Of a stretch of 64,000 nt of DNA, positions 1-10,080 are shown in pieces. The notes beneath the pieces are model-generated. The model saw nothing but the letters and a program-made list of their open reading frames with translations, did no database searches and was not told the DNA's origin. The translations under genes and the position numbers were made by a program. Origin of the DNA: Sphingomonas sp. Y38-1Y (lineage in GTDB: Bacteria; Pseudomonadota; Alphaproteobacteria; Sphingomonadales; Sphingomonadaceae); the NCBI RefSeq assembly GCF_032391395.1, contig NZ_CP135916.1, forward strand, positions 1,488,001 to 1,552,000. Direction: 5' to 3'. Every line of letters begins with the position of its first letter. The first letter of the stretch is position 1.

Positions 1-579
1 GGCCTTGGTGTAGAAGCGCGAGAAATGCTCGCCGACGATTTCCTCGGCGCGATAGCCCTTGATCGCCTCCGCGCCCGAATTCCAGTTGGTCACCCGTCCG
101 TCGGGATCGAGCATGTAGATCGCATAATCGCGTACGCCTTGGATGAGCACGCGAAACCGCTGCTCGCTCTCGCGCAGCGCCAACTCCGCCTCGCGCCGTT
201 CGGTGATGTCGCGGGTGATCTTGGCGAAGCCGATCAGCGCGCCCGCATCGTCGCGGACGGCATCGATGACGACATGCGTCCAGAAACGGCTGCCGTCCTT
301 GCGCACGCGCCAGCCCTCGGCCTCGAACTTGCCTTCTGCCGCTGCCGTCGCGAGCGCGCGGGCGGGAAGGCCGGACGCGCGATCCTCGTCGGTATAGAAG
401 CGGGAAAAATGCTGACCGACGATTTCGTCCGCGGTGTAGCCCTTGAACCGCTGCGCGCCCGGATTCCAGCTCGCGACGATGCCGTCGGGTTCGAGCAGGT
501 AGATCGCATAATCCTGGACCGCATTGAGAAGCAGTCGGAGGCGTGACTCCTCGCTCAACGCCATCAATCGACCCGCCAT
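1..579 (-). CDS. PAS-domain sensor protein, N-terminal part (cut by window start)
   Basis: Reading leftward from ATG 579, 193 codons stay open to the window edge. They encode two successive PAS domains of the same type, roughly residues 15-130 and 142 onward, joined by the typical PAC end TRDITERREAEL. Both repeats carry DYAIY, a Glu/Asp-Pro-Asp-Gly turn, WN-x-GA, KGY and HFSRFYT. Proteins starting with two such PAS domains are usually sensor histidine kinases or diguanylate cyclases, whose catalytic part would lie outside the window, so output and ligand are unknown. There is no membrane segment, which suggests a cytosolic sensor. An in-frame ATG at 564 is an alternative start; an AAGGG-like site lies about 13 bases before ATG 579. 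Confidence 0.8.
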   Translation of the reverse strand, partial: MAGRLMALSEESRLRLLLNAVQDYAIYLLEPDGIVASWNPGAQRFKGYTADEIVGQHFSRFYTDEDRASGLPARALATAAAEGKFEAEGWRVRKDGSRFWTHVVIDAVRDDAGALIGFAKITRDITERREAELALRESEQRFRVLIQGVRDYAIYMLDPDGRVTNWNSGAEAIKGYRAEEIVGEHFSRFYTKA

Positions 580-765
580 AGGCGCGGCAATTCCCTTCTA
601 TCACCCCGTTCAACGACCGCATCTCTCGCACAAGCGGCGGTGAGGATCGATGATCCATGTAAGAAATTGCCTGTGCTGCGCAGTGAGCCGCATCAAAGAT
701 CCAGTAAGTAGCTATAAAATATCAGGAAAAGGAACGCGCAGCGCAGCATCGGGTTGATCGCCGGT

Positions 766-954
766 ATGTCGGCGGAGGCGCGGATGGCGAATGATGGCAG
801 GTTCGGAGCGCCGGTGGCGATCGCGGCGGGCGCGTTGATCGCCGGGATCTGGATCGTCAGCGCGGTGCGGCAGCCCGCGCTCGACCGGCGCACGCGTGAG
901 CGGCTGGGGCGGACGGCGGCGGTGCCCGACGCTTCGACGATCCGTATCGGCTGA
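766..954 (+). CDS. Small single-pass membrane protein, unknown function
   Basis: The ORF encodes 62 residues from ATG 766, with a possible TTG start at 754. Residues 15-34 form one hydrophobic segment and the tail is basic and Arg-rich. I do not recognise a family. The main support is position: its TGA (952-954) overlaps the ATG of the metallo-hydrolase by one base (TGATG), an arrangement typical of translational coupling. It could equally be a chance ORF in high-GC DNA. Confidence 0.4.
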   Translation: MSAEARMANDGRFGAPVAIAAGALIAGIWIVSAVRQPALDRRTRERLGRTAAVPDASTIRIG

Positions 955-1784
955 TGCGCATTCATCACCTCAATTGCGGTACCTGCTGCCCGGTCGGCGG
1001 GCGGCTGTTCGACGGACAGACCGACGCGGCGCTGGCGCATCTCGTCTGCCACTGCCTGCTGATCGAGAGCGAGGCGGGACTGGTGCTGATCGACACCGGC
1101 TATGGCCTGCGGGAAGTCGACGCGCCGCGGCCGCGCCTCTCCCCCTTCTTCCTGGCGCTCAACAATCCGCAGCTTCGACGCGAGGAGACCGCGGTCGAAC
1201 AGGTCCGACGGCTCGGGTTCGATACCGCCGACGTCCGGCACATCGTCATCACGCATCTCGATTTCGACCATGCCGGCGGGATCGAGGACTTTCCCAACGC
1301 CGCCGTCCACCTGACCGCGCGCGAGAAGGAGGTCGCCGATGCGCGCGCGGGCGGGGCCTTCGTGGGCACGCGCCGCTATCGCCCCTGCCAGTGGGACGAG
1401 GCGGAGAACTGGCGGTTGTATCCGCTCGGCGGCGGCGAGCGCTGGTTCGGGTTCGATGCGGTACGCGATTTGGAAGGATTGCCGCCCGAGATCCTGCTGA
1501 TCCCGCTCGCAGGACACACCTGGGGCCATGCGGGGGTCGCGATCGATACGCCCGATGGCTGGCTGCTCTACGCCGGTGACGCCTATTTCTTTCATGGCGA
1601 GGTGGGGCCGGGTCCCTACCGCTGCCCGCCCGGCCTTCGCGGCTATCAGACGCTGATGGAGGTCGACCGCGCCGCGCGGCTCGCCAATCAGAGGCGGCTG
1701 CGTGCGCTCTCGCGCGAACATGCGGGCGAGGTGCGGATGTTCTGCGCCCATGACGCGACCGAGTTCGCGCTGCTCGCCACCTGA
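954..1784 (+). CDS. MBL-fold metallo-hydrolase
   Basis: This 276-residue protein has the metallo-beta-lactamase fold: an N-terminal strand followed by LIDTGYG, the metal motif TH-L-D-F-DHAGG (H101, D103, D105, H106), a second metal His in AGHTWGH, the bridging Asp in YAGDAYF and a C-terminal CAHD. The second His of the canonical HxHxDH motif is Asp here; variants of this kind occur in lactonase/glyoxalase-like members. The substrate is unknown; hydrolysis of a lactone or thioester is the general expectation. The protein has no signal peptide and is probably cytosolic. It overlaps a small upstream membrane ORF by one base and is followed after 24 bases by the DUF892 gene. Confidence 0.85.
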   Translation: MRIHHLNCGTCCPVGGRLFDGQTDAALAHLVCHCLLIESEAGLVLIDTGYGLREVDAPRPRLSPFFLALNNPQLRREETAVEQVRRLGFDTADVRHIVITHLDFDHAGGIEDFPNAAVHLTAREKEVADARAGGAFVGTRRYRPCQWDEAENWRLYPLGGGERWFGFDAVRDLEGLPPEILLIPLAGHTWGHAGVAIDTPDGWLLYAGDAYFFHGEVGPGPYRCPPGLRGYQTLMEVDRAARLANQRRLRALSREHAGEVRMFCAHDATEFALLAT

Positions 1785-1808
1785 CCCGAACTCCGAAGGA
1801 GACGAACC

Positions 1809-2330
1809 ATGGCCAGTCCCGAAAACGCCGCTCTCGACCTCTACATCACCGGTCTGCGCAACGCGCATGCCGTCGAGAAGCAGGCGCTGTCGATCATGAC
1901 GCCGCAGGTCGAGCGGATCGAGAACTATCCCGAGGTCGCCGACCGCCTGCGCGCGCATATGGACGAGACGCATGGGCAGATCGCGCGGCTGGACGAGATC
2001 CTCGCGCAGTTCGACACGAGCAACTCGGCGTTGAAGGACATCGCGCTCAGCATGTCCGGCGGCATGGCGGCAATCACGCACAGCGCCGCGGGCGACGAGA
2101 TCCTGAAGAACAGCTTCGCCAACTATGCCTTCGAGCATTTCGAGATCGCGGCGTATTCGTCGCTGCTGACGCTGGCCGACGACAATGGCTTCCATGGCGC
2201 GGCGGCGCTGCGCCAGTCGCTGTCGGAGGAACAGGCGATGGCCGAATGGATCGAGAAGTCGCTGCCGCTGGTGACGCGGCGCTATGCCGAGCTTTACGCC
2301 ACATCGGGACAGATGGCGGCGAAGGTCTGA
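1809..2330 (+). CDS. DUF892 / YciE-YciF-like ferritin-like protein
   Basis: The 173-residue, entirely helical protein matches the YciE/YciF (DUF892) ferritin-like family: a first helix with DLYITGLRNAHAVEKQAL, and later ENYPEV-x-DRL, HxxETxGQ, a central FANYAFEHFEIAAY helix and a final EEQAMAEW helix. The Glu and His residues on these helices are the expected di-iron ligands. Family members are induced by stationary-phase or osmotic/oxidative stress, but their reaction is not settled. A GAAGGAG-type site at 1796-1802 fits the ATG at 1809. It follows the metallo-hydrolase closely and may share its transcript. Confidence 0.85.
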   Translation: MASPENAALDLYITGLRNAHAVEKQALSIMTPQVERIENYPEVADRLRAHMDETHGQIARLDEILAQFDTSNSALKDIALSMSGGMAAITHSAAGDEILKNSFANYAFEHFEIAAYSSLLTLADDNGFHGAAALRQSLSEEQAMAEWIEKSLPLVTRRYAELYATSGQMAAKV

Positions 2331-2407
2331 TCCTCCATCCTGCTCGCGAACGCGGGGGTGGACGAAAGGCGGTTCACCCCCGCGCCAATCCCCCCTAGGA
2401 TCGCCGG

Positions 2408-3928
2408 ATGGAGGGGCGTTCGATCATCGTCGTCGGCGGCGGCACGTCGGGTTGGCTGACCGCCGCCTATCTCGCTCGCGCGTTCGAGGGACGCGTGAGC
2501 ATCACGCTGCTCGAAAGCCCCGGTATCGGCATCATCGGCGTGGGCGAGGGTGCGTTTCCGACGATCCGCGAGACGCTGCGCTACATCGGCATCGACGAGG
2601 CGCGGTTCGTGCGCCAGGCAGGGGCGACCTTCAAGCAGGGGGTGCGCTTCGACGACTGGCTGCACGCGCCCGCGGGCAAGCGCCGCCACCGCTATCTCCA
2701 CCCGTTCGAGCCGCCCTTTCACGGCGGCGAGGCGAGCCTCGTTCCCTATTGGCTGCTGAAGGATGCGGACAACCGCCCGCCCTTTGCCGAGGCGATGACG
2801 ATCCAGAACCGGGTCGCCGAAGCGGCGCGCGGTCCCAAGCGGCCGGGCGAGGGCGAGTATGACGGTCCGCTCGCCTATGCCTATCATTTCGACGCCCATC
2901 GGCTGGCCGACCTGCTCCGCACGCGCGCGATCGAGCTTGGCGTGCGGCATCTGGAGGGCGTGCTCACCGGCGTGGAGCCCGACGGCGCGGGCGGCATCGC
3001 CCGCATCCACAGCGACGCGCACGGGGCGCTGGCCGCGGACCTGTTCGTCGACTGTTCGGGCTTTCGCGCCGAGTTGATCGGACGGACGCTCGGCGCCTCG
3101 TTCCGCTCGGCCAAGGCGCATCTGTTCACCGATCGGGCGCTCGCCTGCAAGATCCCCTATGACCACCCCGACGCGCCGATCGAGAGCGTGACGACCGCGA
3201 CTGCGCATGAAGGCGGCTGGATCTGGGACATCGGGTTGCAGGGGGCGCGGGGCCTCGGCTGCGTCTTTTCGAGCGCGCATGTATCCGACGGGCGCGCGGC
3301 CGAGATTCTTCGCGGCTATGTCGGTCATGATCGCTTCAATGCGCGGATCATCCCGTTCGAGCCCGGCTATCGCGAGACGCAATGGGTCGGCAACTGCGTC
3401 GCCGTCGGCTTGTCGGGCGGGTTCCTGGAGCCGCTCGAATCAACCGGCATCGTCCTGATCGAAGCGGCGGCGGCGATGATCGCCGAGCTGTTCCCGTTTG
3501 GCGGGCCGATCGATGCGCCTGCGGCCCGCTTCAACACGTTGATGACCGCGCGCTATGCGGCGATCACCAACTTCCTCAAGCTCCATTACTGCCTGTCCCG
3601 GCGCGACGAGCCGTTCTGGCGCGACAATGTCGCCGCCGCATCGATCCCCGACGCGCTGGCGACGCTGTTGGCGCAATGGCGGCACCGTCCGCCCAGCCGC
3701 TTCGACTTCACCGTCGATGTCGAGAGCTTCGCCTGGTTCAACTATCAGTACGTCCTCTACGGCATGGAGTTCGAGACCGACCTGTCGGGCGCGCGCGACC
3801 GGTTCGGCGACGCCGAGCGCGCCGAACGTTGGTTCGAGCGTATCCGCGGCTTCGGCCGGCAGGCGGTGGCGGACTTGCCGGAGCACCGCGCGCTGGTGCG
3901 GCAGCTCGAAGGCGGCGTGTCGGCATAG
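2408..3928 (+). CDS. Flavin-dependent tryptophan-halogenase-family protein
   Basis: At 506 residues this has the length and order of the PrnA/RebH family. The FAD-binding glycine motif GGGTSGW spans residues 10-16. G-x-GEG-x-FPTI follows at about 44-53. Lys76 sits in TFKQG, where the catalytic Lys79 of PrnA lies, and EPLESTG (341-347) carries a Glu matching PrnA Glu346. The WxWxIP motif is WIWDIG (271-276), with Gly in place of Pro. The family uses FADH2, oxygen and halide to make hypohalous acid that halogenates an aromatic substrate. No flavin reductase, TonB receptor or SapC-type partner lies next to it, so the substrate is unknown and free tryptophan should not be assumed. The ribosome-binding site before ATG 2408 is weak. 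Confidence 0.88.
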   Translation: MEGRSIIVVGGGTSGWLTAAYLARAFEGRVSITLLESPGIGIIGVGEGAFPTIRETLRYIGIDEARFVRQAGATFKQGVRFDDWLHAPAGKRRHRYLHPFEPPFHGGEASLVPYWLLKDADNRPPFAEAMTIQNRVAEAARGPKRPGEGEYDGPLAYAYHFDAHRLADLLRTRAIELGVRHLEGVLTGVEPDGAGGIARIHSDAHGALAADLFVDCSGFRAELIGRTLGASFRSAKAHLFTDRALACKIPYDHPDAPIESVTTATAHEGGWIWDIGLQGARGLGCVFSSAHVSDGRAAEILRGYVGHDRFNARIIPFEPGYRETQWVGNCVAVGLSGGFLEPLESTGIVLIEAAAAMIAELFPFGGPIDAPAARFNTLMTARYAAITNFLKLHYCLSRRDEPFWRDNVAAASIPDALATLLAQWRHRPPSRFDFTVDVESFAWFNYQYVLYGMEFETDLSGARDRFGDAERAERWFERIRGFGRQAVADLPEHRALVRQLEGGVSA

Positions 3929-3971
3929 GCCGCGACTTGCCCCGATGCGCTGCCCGCCCTAGCGCTCCGCC

Positions 3972-4598
3972 ATGACCCCGCCTTCCTTCGATCCCGGGCC
4001 GATCCTCGTTTGGCTCGATGGCTTCGGCATCGCGATGTTCGCGGCGTCTGGCGCGATCGCGGCGGCGCGGGCGCGCCAGACGTTCGTGACCGCCGCCTTC
4101 TTCGCACTCGTGACGGGCGTGGGGGGCGGGACGTTGCGCGACCTGCTGATCGGCGCGCCCGTCTTCTGGGTGGTCGATCCGTGGATGGCGCTGATCGTGC
4201 TCGGCGCGTCGCTCGTCATCTGGGTCACGCCGGAGCGGTGGTGGGCGGGGCAGGGGCTCGACTGGCTCGATGCGATCGGACTGGCGTCCTATGCCGTGTT
4301 CGGCGCGGCGAAGGCGTTCGGGCTGGGCGTGCCGCCGGTGCCCGCGTTTCTGATGGGGATCGTGACCGCGTGCGTCGGCGGCATCATCCGCGACGTGCTG
4401 GCGGGCGAGCCGTCGATCCTGATGCGGCCGGAGCTCTACGTCACGGCCGCGGCGCTCGCCTCGGCCTTGTATGTCGGGCTTCGGCTCGCAGGCTTTCAGG
4501 GGTTCGGCGTCAGCCTGATCGCCGCCAGCGCCGGCTTCACGCTGCGGGCGATGGCGATCCGCTACAAGCTCGGCCTGCCCACCTATCGCGGCTATTAG
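3972..4598 (+). CDS. Trimeric intracellular cation channel (TRIC/UPF0126, YicG-like) family protein
   Basis: This 208-residue inner-membrane protein has about seven hydrophobic helices and the internal duplication of bacterial TRIC/UPF0126 proteins. Each half carries the signature glycine-rich bend followed by Arg-Asp: GVGGGTLRD in the first half and CVGGIIRD in the second. Bacterial relatives form potassium-permeable homotrimers; the physiological role in bacteria is unclear. Its stop codon TAG (4596-4598) interlocks with the stop of the convergent DUF2490 gene. Confidence 0.9.
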   Translation: MTPPSFDPGPILVWLDGFGIAMFAASGAIAAARARQTFVTAAFFALVTGVGGGTLRDLLIGAPVFWVVDPWMALIVLGASLVIWVTPERWWAGQGLDWLDAIGLASYAVFGAAKAFGLGVPPVPAFLMGIVTACVGGIIRDVLAGEPSILMRPELYVTAAALASALYVGLRLAGFQGFGVSLIAASAGFTLRAMAIRYKLGLPTYRGY

Positions 4599-5263
4599 AG
4601 CGCGAGGAACACCGCGACGTTGGCGATGTGGTTGCTGCGGTTCTCGCCGGCGCGGAACACCGTCTGGTTGAGATAGCCGGGTTCGATGCGCAGCTTGGGG
4701 GCGAGCGGCAGGCCGACGCCGACGAAGTTGCGCCACTGGTCGACGCCGCTGCGCGAGCCCCAGGCCGTGTCGTTGAGGTTGAAGAACCCCTCGGTATAGG
4801 CGACCGCCTGGACACGGCCCTCGTCGGCGATCGGCGCCTGAAGGCGGACGAACTGGCGCAGGCGCCAACCGGTGTCCTCACGCCCCTCGATCATCCGCTG
4901 TTCCAGCCGGGTGCGGCTGATGACCAGCGGCGCGCCGCTGCCGGTGCGCAGGCCCACGAACTGGACCTGCTGCCACACGCGGTGCTCGGTCGTGGCGGTC
5001 CCGAGCTCGGGATCGGTGCGGACAAAGGCATAGCCGATGACGGCATGGGCATCGCGCGCGACGCGTGCGCCGATCGCCGGGCGGATCAGCGTCTGGACGC
5101 CGCCGCCGAAATCATCGGTCAGCCGGACCTGACCCTCGGCCCAGACGAACAGGTCGCCCTTGACCGCGCCGTTGGCGGTGAAGGCGCCCCAGCCCTGGAC
5201 GTCGTCCTCGGCCATGGCGGGGGTGGCGGCGAGCGCGGCGGCAATCAACAACAGGGAACGCAT
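4595..5263 (-). CDS. DUF2490 outer-membrane-type protein
   Basis: The 222-residue protein starts with a clear Sec signal peptide ending AMA before EDDVQ. The rest alternates short polar and aromatic stretches (for example GDLFVWAEGQVRLTDD and TEGFFNLNDTAWG) as expected for a beta-barrel, and matches the DUF2490 family in length and in its final strand ending in hydrophobic residues (VAVFLAL). Its function is not known; location in the outer membrane is inferred from the barrel pattern. It overlaps the convergent TRIC-type gene by four bases at their stop codons. Confidence 0.8.
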   Translation of the reverse strand: MRSLLLIAAALAATPAMAEDDVQGWGAFTANGAVKGDLFVWAEGQVRLTDDFGGGVQTLIRPAIGARVARDAHAVIGYAFVRTDPELGTATTEHRVWQQVQFVGLRTGSGAPLVISRTRLEQRMIEGREDTGWRLRQFVRLQAPIADEGRVQAVAYTEGFFNLNDTAWGSRSGVDQWRNFVGVGLPLAPKLRIEPGYLNQTVFRAGENRSNHIANVAVFLAL

Positions 5264-5302
5264 GGCCCCTCTTGGCGAAGGGGGGACAAGCGGGCAACCC
5301 CG

Positions 5303-5866
5303 TCAGTCGCGGACCAGGCCGACCTCGCTGAACGGGCGAACCTCGCGCGGCGGGCTCGCCGCCTCGGCCAGCTCGCATTGCCAGAAGCCGATGTCGATCC
5401 AGCGACCGAACTTGTACCCGGCCTCGCGGATCACGCCCGCGCGGCGGAAGCCGACCTGCTCGTGGAGCTTGATCGAGGCGTCGTTGGGCAGCGCGATCGC
5501 GCCGATCGCATGGACGAAGCCCTGCGCACGGAGCGTGTCGAGCAGCGCCTCATAGAGGAGGCGTCCGACGCCGCGCTGCTGCGCATCGCCCGCAAGGTAG
5601 ATCGAGGTCTCGACCGTCCAGTGATAGGCGGGGCGATCGCGGAAGCGGCCGGCATAGGCATAGCCGACGACGCCGCTGCTCACCCCGTCGCCGTTGGTCG
5701 CGACGAGCCACGGATAGAAGCCGTCGCTCGATCCCATGCGGCTGCGCATGGCGCGCGCGTCGGGCGCCTCGTTCTCGAAGCTGACGGTGCCCGACAGCAC
5801 GAACGGCGCATAGATGGCGGCGATCGCGGCGGCGTCGGCAGCTTCGGCGGGGCGGATCGCGATCAT
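5303..5866 (-). CDS. GNAT-family N-acetyltransferase (phosphinothricin-acetyltransferase-like)
   Basis: The 187-residue protein starts IRPAEAADAAAIAAIY, continues with VSFENEAP, has the acetyl-CoA loop QQRGVGRLLYEALL (motif A, Q/R-x-x-G-x-G/A) and ends with LHEQVGFRRAG and a GRWIDIGFWQ block. That order is typical of Pat/Bar-like acetyltransferases, which acetylate the amino group of glutamate analogues such as phosphinothricin or methionine sulfone. Native substrates are often unknown. The ATG at 5866 overlaps the TGA of sppA (ATGA), so the two are probably translated together; the start is chosen on that basis. Confidence 0.88.
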   Translation of the reverse strand: MIAIRPAEAADAAAIAAIYAPFVLSGTVSFENEAPDARAMRSRMGSSDGFYPWLVATNGDGVSSGVVGYAYAGRFRDRPAYHWTVETSIYLAGDAQQRGVGRLLYEALLDTLRAQGFVHAIGAIALPNDASIKLHEQVGFRRAGVIREAGYKFGRWIDIGFWQCELAEAASPPREVRPFSEVGLVRD

Positions 5867-7755
5867 GGCAGCGCGCGCCCGATCATGAGCTCGGCGAGCG
5901 CCCGGTCGGCGGCGGTGGGCGTCGCAGGCGCGAAGCCGGAGCACTCCAGGCAGCGGGCCTGGACCGACTGGCCGCCGAGCAGGCGGCGCACGTCGCCGAG
6001 CGCCTGGCCCAGCCGCGCGCGGCGGTCGGCGGTGACGCGTGCGAACAGGTCGCCGCCGATCCGCGACTCCTCCGAGCCCTTGTCGCGATCACGCTCCTGC
6101 TGCCACGCCTCGGCAAGCTGCGCGGCCCAGCTCGGCTCCTTGTCGAGATAGACGGGGCGGACCTTGGCGGGGTCGAGCTTGGCGCGGCGCGCCGCCTCGG
6201 CGATCGCGTCGGCCAGACCCCCGAAGCGATCGACCAGCCCGATCTGGCGCGCGGTGCCGCCGTCCCAGACGCGACCCTGGCCGATCTCGTCGACGCGCGC
6301 CGGCGCCAGCTTGCGCGAGGCGGCGACCACGCCGACGAAGCGGCGGTAGATGTCCTCGATCGATCCTTGCAGGATCGCATCGAACGCCGGGGTGGTGCCG
6401 CCGAACACGTCGGGCTGCCCGGACAGCGGCGTCGTGCGAACGCCGTCGCTGGTCACGCCGATCTTGGACAGCGCGTTCTCGAACGTGGGGATGATGCCGA
6501 ACACGCCGATCGAGCCGGTGATGGTGTTGGGCTCGGCGAAGATCAGGTCGGCGGGAGTCGAGACCCAGTACCCACCCGAAGCGGCAAGGCCGCTCATCGA
6601 GACGATGACGGGCAGACCCTGCGCCTTGGCCTGGAGGATCGCCTGACGGATCTTCTCCGACGCCAGCACCGACCCGCCGGGCGAGTCGACGCGGACGACC
6701 AGTGCCTTGAGCTTCTTTTCGGCAAGGCCCTTCAGCACCAGGCGCGCGATCGTGTCGCCGCCCGCGGTGCCCGAGCCCGCCTCGCCATCGACGATCTCGC
6801 CGGCGACGGTCACGACGCCGATCGCGTCGCCCGACGTAGGCAGCGGGTTGGCGGAGAGATAGTCGGCGAGCTTGATCGTGTTGTAGCTGCCCGCGGGCTT
6901 GCCGGCCGGCGCGCCGGCGAGTTCGGCGACGCGCTTGCCGAACGCGATCTCGTCGCCGGTCTTGTCGATGATGCCCGCCTCGACATTGGCACGGCTGAGA
7001 TCGCCGCCGGCTGCCTGCACCATCTCGGCCGGGCGGTTGAGGAAGTCGGCGACGCGCGCCTTGGGGCGCGCCTTGGCCACCAGTTCCTGCCAGCGGCCCA
7101 GGATCGCGCCATAGAGCGCCTGGTTGGCGGCGCGCGCCTCCGGCGACTGGTCTGCGCGCAGGTAGGGCTCGACCGCCGACTTGTACGTGCCGACGCGATA
7201 GATGTGCGCGTTCACGCCCAGCTTGTCGATCAGCCCCTTGTAGTAGAGCTGCGATCCGCCCGGACCCATGAACGCGGTGCCGACCAGCGGGTGCGCCCAG
7301 ATCTCGCTGGCATTGGCGGCGATGAGATAGCCGGCATCGGTATAGCCGAGCGCATAGGCGAGGACGGGCTTGTTCGCGGCGCGAACGCGGCCCACCGCCT
7401 CGCCGACCTGAGCCACCACCGCGGGATAGCCGCCGGTGAAGCTGTCCATATCGAGCACGACCGCCTTCACCTTCGGATCGGTGCGGGCAAGGTCGAGCGC
7501 GCGGATCACGTCGCGCAGCCGGGTCTGCTTGGTGACCTGTCCGCCGGCCAAGCTCGCGAACGGGTCGGTCTCCTGCGGCTGTTCGACGAGCTGACCGTCC
7601 AGCGACACCACCAGCGCGCCGTTGCTGACGGTCGCGGGGTTGGGCCGCGCGGACAGAAGCGCGAACAGCGTGACGAAGAACAGAAGCATGAACAGGAGGA
7701 CCAGCGCGTCCTTCACGCCGACCAGCAACTTCCAGGCTGCACGCACCAGCTTCAC
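5863..7755 (-). CDS. sppA: Signal peptide peptidase SppA, 67K type
   Basis: This 630-residue protein is a long-form SppA, a membrane-anchored serine protease that degrades signal peptides after their release. Residues about 10-36 form the single N-terminal membrane anchor. It contains two related S49 domains. The catalytic Lys is K192 in RVGTYKSAVEP of the first domain and the Ser is S393 in GLAASGGYW of the second. The 201-residue separation equals that of the E. coli Lys209/Ser409 pair within one residue. The start is GTG 7755, preceded by AAGGAG at 7765-7770; longer in-frame readings lack such a site. It overlaps the acetyltransferase start by four bases. Confidence 0.95.
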   Translation of the reverse strand: MKLVRAAWKLLVGVKDALVLLFMLLFFVTLFALLSARPNPATVSNGALVVSLDGQLVEQPQETDPFASLAGGQVTKQTRLRDVIRALDLARTDPKVKAVVLDMDSFTGGYPAVVAQVGEAVGRVRAANKPVLAYALGYTDAGYLIAANASEIWAHPLVGTAFMGPGGSQLYYKGLIDKLGVNAHIYRVGTYKSAVEPYLRADQSPEARAANQALYGAILGRWQELVAKARPKARVADFLNRPAEMVQAAGGDLSRANVEAGIIDKTGDEIAFGKRVAELAGAPAGKPAGSYNTIKLADYLSANPLPTSGDAIGVVTVAGEIVDGEAGSGTAGGDTIARLVLKGLAEKKLKALVVRVDSPGGSVLASEKIRQAILQAKAQGLPVIVSMSGLAASGGYWVSTPADLIFAEPNTITGSIGVFGIIPTFENALSKIGVTSDGVRTTPLSGQPDVFGGTTPAFDAILQGSIEDIYRRFVGVVAASRKLAPARVDEIGQGRVWDGGTARQIGLVDRFGGLADAIAEAARRAKLDPAKVRPVYLDKEPSWAAQLAEAWQQERDRDKGSEESRIGGDLFARVTADRRARLGQALGDVRRLLGGQSVQARCLECSGFAPATPTAADRALAELMIGRALP

Positions 7756-7860
7756 GTCGCAAAACTCCTTCGCATCGGCGCATCGCGCTAGAGCATCGCC
7801 GCGTGACAGGCAACGGCGTCTTGGGCGCGTAACACAGCGCAATTTAGATGCCCCGGGTTC

Positions 7861-7889
7861 TTGACGAAGCAACCCTGCCGGAACATATC
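7861..7889 (+). promoter_or_regulatory. Probable sigma-70-type promoter of groESL
   Basis: TTGACG at 7861-7866 and CATATC at 7884-7889 are separated by 17 bases, the optimal spacing. The CIRCE operator begins nine bases downstream, where the transcript would start. No transcript data were available. Confidence 0.6.
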
Positions 7890-7897
7890 CGCGACCG

Positions 7898-7924
7898 TTA
7901 GCACTCGGGGGAGCTGAGTGCTAA
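7898..7924 (+). promoter_or_regulatory. CIRCE operator (HrcA-binding site)
   Basis: TTAGCACTC (7898-7906) and GAGTGCTAA (7916-7924) form a perfect nine-base inverted repeat with a nine-base spacer, identical to the CIRCE consensus. HrcA binds such sites and represses chaperonin genes until heat stress titrates GroEL. It lies between the promoter and groES. Confidence 0.97.
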
Positions 7925-7955
7925 ACATGCTCACATCGCTTTGAGAGGAAGGCGC

Positions 7956-8246
7956 ATGAACTTTCGTCCGCTGCACGACCGCGTGCTGGTCCGCCGCGTC
8001 GAGGCCGAGGAAAAGACGGCTGGCGGCATCATCATCCCCGACACCGCCAAGGAAAAGCCCCAGGAGGGCGAGGTCGTGGCGGCCGGTGCCGGTGCCAAGA
8101 ACGACAAGGGCGAGATCAGCCCGCTGGACGTCAAGGCCGGCGACCGCATCCTGTTCGGCAAGTGGTCGGGCACCGAGGTCAAGGTGGGCGGCGAAGACCT
8201 GCTCATCATGAAGGAAAGCGACATCCTCGGCATCGTCGAGGCGTAA
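7956..8246 (+). CDS. groES: Co-chaperonin GroES
   Basis: The 96-residue protein is the GroES lid: [16 protein letters not shown] at the start, the mobile-loop region [18 protein letters not shown] that docks on GroEL, and the barrel end [14 protein letters not shown]. It works with GroEL in ATP-driven folding in the cytoplasm. The ATG at 7956 has a GAGAGGAAG site just upstream; an in-frame TTG at 7941 would add five residues with no homology. It is the first gene of groES-groEL, controlled by the CIRCE element at 7898-7924. Confidence 0.98.
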   Translation: MNFRPLHDRVLVRRVEAEEKTAGGIIIPDTAKEKPQEGEVVAAGAGAKNDKGEISPLDVKAGDRILFGKWSGTEVKVGGEDLLIMKESDILGIVEA

Positions 8247-8283
8247 GTCCTTACTCCTTCTTCCTTCTTTCCAATTCAACTGA

Positions 8284-9931
<1,648 letters not shown>

Positions 9932-9933
<2 letters not shown>

Positions 9934-9974
9934 TTTCGGACCGGGGCAGCAAGCGCTGCCCCGGACACGAAATC
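9932..9974 (+). terminator. Hairpin immediately after groEL
   Basis: A perfect 10-bp stem (9941-9950 with 9955-9964, loop AAGC) sits inside an outer 7-bp stem GATTTCG/CGAAATC (9932-9938 with 9968-9974). There is no T tract, so it may be a 3' stabilising structure, or act together with the stronger terminator about 60 bases downstream. Confidence 0.55.
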
Positions 9975-10036
9975 GGAACGGACGGCGGGGCCAAGGCCCC
10001 GACCGACGGCGCGGCTCCGCTGCGCCGGTCCGCCAG

Positions 10037-10074
10037 AAAAAGGGGTCGGGGGTTCAAACCTCCGGCCCTTTTTT
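10037..10074. terminator. Bidirectional rho-independent terminator between groEL and glsA
   Basis: Positions 10037-10053 and 10058-10074 pair over 17 bp (two G-T wobbles) around loop TCAA. One arm begins with five A and the other ends with six T, so the structure can terminate both groESL and the convergent glsA. Confidence 0.88.
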
Positions 10075-10080
10075 CGTGCA

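Noticed and set aside
693..2195. 500-codon minus-strand frame over the metallo-hydrolase and DUF892 genes
   Set aside because: Both plus-strand genes are well supported and the reading has no recognisable domain.
4010..6151. Long open frame of 713 codons on the plus strand across the TRIC-type, DUF2490 and GNAT/sppA region
   Set aside because: It is Arg/Ala/Gly-rich, has no domain and overlaps well-recognised genes; such frames arise from high GC at codon position three.
10047..10064. Possible tRNA T-arm (GGGTTCAAACC)
   Set aside because: No acceptor, D or anticodon arm fits; the bases form part of a 17-bp terminator stem.
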